Below are positions 6,463 through 7,145 of a stretch of DNA of 7,145 nucleotides, one piece after another. The DNA comes from Flavobacteriales bacterium UBA720 (GTDB taxonomy: Bacteria; Bacteroidota; Bacteroidia; Flavobacteriales; Weeksellaceae). The position numbers were made by a program, and so were the translations under genes. Below the pieces are notes generated by a model. The model ran no database searches and was not told the origin of the DNA. It was given only the letters and a program-made list of their open reading frames with translations. Positions within the stretch are counted from its first letter, which is position 1; each line of letters begins with the position of its first letter. The stretch covers positions 1 through 7,145 of the forward strand of contig DBLQ01000048.1 in NCBI GenBank assembly GCA_002297505.1, given 5' to 3'.

Positions 6463-6960
6463 ATGTTCAAAAAAGCCTCTCAAAAAGATATAAAAACCAT
6501 CCAGGATTTGGCGCAGAAATCCTGGGAGCATGCCTACAAAAATATTTTGGCGGCAGAGCAGATTGATTACATGCTCGGCCTGATGTATTCAGAAGTAGCC
6601 ATCGCCGGTCATTTGGCAAATCTGAATTACCACTATTATATTATATTGGACGATGAGACGCCTGTGGGCTTCGTCGGCTTTGAAATTAATACGGAAGAAA
6701 ATACAACAAAACTCCACAGGATTTATTTCATCCGGGAAGCCCACGGCAAAGGTTTCGGCCGGCTTGCGCTGCAGTTTGTAATAAAGCAGGCAGCTGAAGC
6801 CGGTGATCAACGAATCATACTTGCCGTAAATAAGAACAACACCGCAAAACAATTTTACGAATCTCAGGGATTCAAACTTTATGATGAAGGTGTTTTTGAA
6901 ATTGGTAATGGCTTTGTGATGGACGACTATTTAATGGAGTTCATCATTCCTGGAATTTAG
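6463..6960 (+). CDS. GNAT-family N-acetyltransferase
   Basis: A 165-residue cytoplasmic protein of the GNAT fold, which transfers acetyl groups from acetyl-CoA to amines. The acetyl-CoA loop is in motif A: LHRIYFIREAHGKGFGRLAL (84-103), with HGKGFG (94-99) standing for the usual Q/R-x-x-G-x-G/A, so a histidine takes the first position. Motif B is seen as LAVNKNNTAKQFYESQGF (120-137). The N-terminal part (SWEHAYKNILAAEQIDYML, 20-38) and the tail after the GF turn recall the PaiA-type polyamine acetyltransferases, but the substrate cannot be read from this. I chose ATG 6463, one base after the recO stop, because the frame's earlier ATG (6439) would add eight residues inside recO and the domain begins cleanly at MFKKASQKDI. 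It is the last gene of the five-gene block; no convincing terminator follows it. Confidence 0.9.
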   Translation: MFKKASQKDIKTIQDLAQKSWEHAYKNILAAEQIDYMLGLMYSEVAIAGHLANLNYHYYIILDDETPVGFVGFEINTEENTTKLHRIYFIREAHGKGFGRLALQFVIKQAAEAGDQRIILAVNKNNTAKQFYESQGFKLYDEGVFEIGNGFVMDDYLMEFIIPGI

Positions 6961-7028
6961 AACATAGCTTTCTGCGGTTTTTCCGAAGTTGGGCTTCAGT
7001 ATAATTAAGTGCAAATTTTTTTTTATGG

Positions 7029-7079
7029 CGGTTCCCGTCTGCCCGCCGGCGCTTATGCCGTTGCGGTCATACGGGACCG
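7029..7079. other. Imperfect hairpin with nested inner stem
   Basis: The arm at 7029-7045 (CGGTTCCCGTCTGCCCG) pairs with 7064-7079 (CGGTCATACGGGACCG), with one bulged T and two mismatches. The loop contains a second stem, CGGC (7047-7050) with GCCG (7057-7060), around GCTTAT. The combined fold is a two-level stem-loop in DNA or RNA. Confidence 0.6.
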
Positions 7080-7101
7080 GGCTATCCGTTTCAATCTTTT
7101 C

Positions 7102-7145
7102 TACAACAGCTTTGCCCGGACTTTGGTCCGGGCAAAGCTGTTGTA
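7102..7145. repeat. Perfect inverted repeat, 20-bp arms with a 4-base loop
   Basis: TACAACAGCTTTGCCCGGAC (7102-7121) is followed by TTTG (7122-7125) and its exact reverse complement (7126-7145). The stem touches the window edge and could extend to C7101 if the next base is G. No T tract follows it inside the window, and on the minus strand it is followed by A-rich sequence (GAAAAGATTG), so it lacks the mark of an intrinsic terminator on that strand. Confidence 0.9.

Larger units (their letters stand above)
7027..7145. repeat. Palindrome-rich intergenic element, probably a dispersed repeat, truncated by window end
   Basis: This stretch is clearly richer in G and C than the genes around it. 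It has three parts: an imperfect nested hairpin (7029-7079), a linker GGCTATCCGTTTCAATC (about 7079-7096) with a TTTT, and a long perfect hairpin (7102-7145). A T run (7016-7024) precedes it. From memory, linkers of the form GGGCTATCCGTTTCAATCTTTT beside a hairpin of varying sequence recur between genes in Chryseobacterium-like genomes; that recollection, not anything in this window, is why I call it a repeat. Only one copy is present here, and the right-hand half probably continues beyond the window. Confidence 0.55.

Noticed and set aside
6961..7024. Possible terminator after the GNAT gene, ending in the T run at 7016-7024
   Set aside because: The only stems upstream are four bases or fewer (GAAG/CTTC near 6985-6997) and lie too far from the T run.
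7025..7145. Open frame starting ATGGCGGTTCCC and running off the right end
   Set aside because: It is made entirely of the palindromic element, has no codon character like its neighbours and no domain; such frames are by-products of GC-rich repeats.

Overview
The window reads as chromosomal DNA from a Bacteroidota bacterium of the order Flavobacteriales, most likely close to Chryseobacterium and its relatives in the Weeksellaceae. This rests on several signs: a PorZ-type component of the type IX secretion system (found only in Bacteroidota), two promoter boxes of the Bacteroidota form TAnnTTTG, gene starts without Shine-Dalgarno sequences, and a malate:quinone oxidoreductase tail. The genus is an inference, since no rRNA or other marker is present.

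Layout. Bases 1-302 hold the 3' end of mqo, followed after 4 bases by an unrecognised 131-residue protein (307-702). A 12-bp hairpin at 703-732 separates this pair from dapA, which runs towards it on the minus strand (738-1613). A 201-bp intergenic region (1614-1814) carries divergent promoters for dapA and for a rightward block. That block has five genes with spacings of -4, +1, +9 and +1 bases: a lipoprotein with the substrate-binding domain of 5'-nucleotidases (1815-2579), a secreted metallophosphatase with the catalytic domain of the same family (2576-3529), porZ (3531-5774), recO (5784-6461) and a GNAT acetyltransferase (6463-6960). They look like one transcript. The last 120 bases are GC-rich, non-coding and heavily palindromic, and appear to be one half of a dispersed repeat cut by the window edge.

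How the genes fit together. mqo serves the TCA cycle and respiratory chain, and dapA serves lysine and diaminopimelate synthesis for the cell wall. The two nucleotidase genes together encode what UshA-type enzymes carry in one chain, but as separate proteins in swapped order and with different export signals; they probably work as a two-part periplasmic enzyme for nucleotide or phosphoester scavenging. porZ belongs to the outer-membrane attachment complex of type IX secretion, and recO to recombinational repair. The link between these last functions may be only shared transcription.

Most of the window is conserved core genome. The items most worth a second look are the split nucleotidase pair and the structured repeat at the right end. 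I see no phage, insertion sequence, CRISPR array or defence system.
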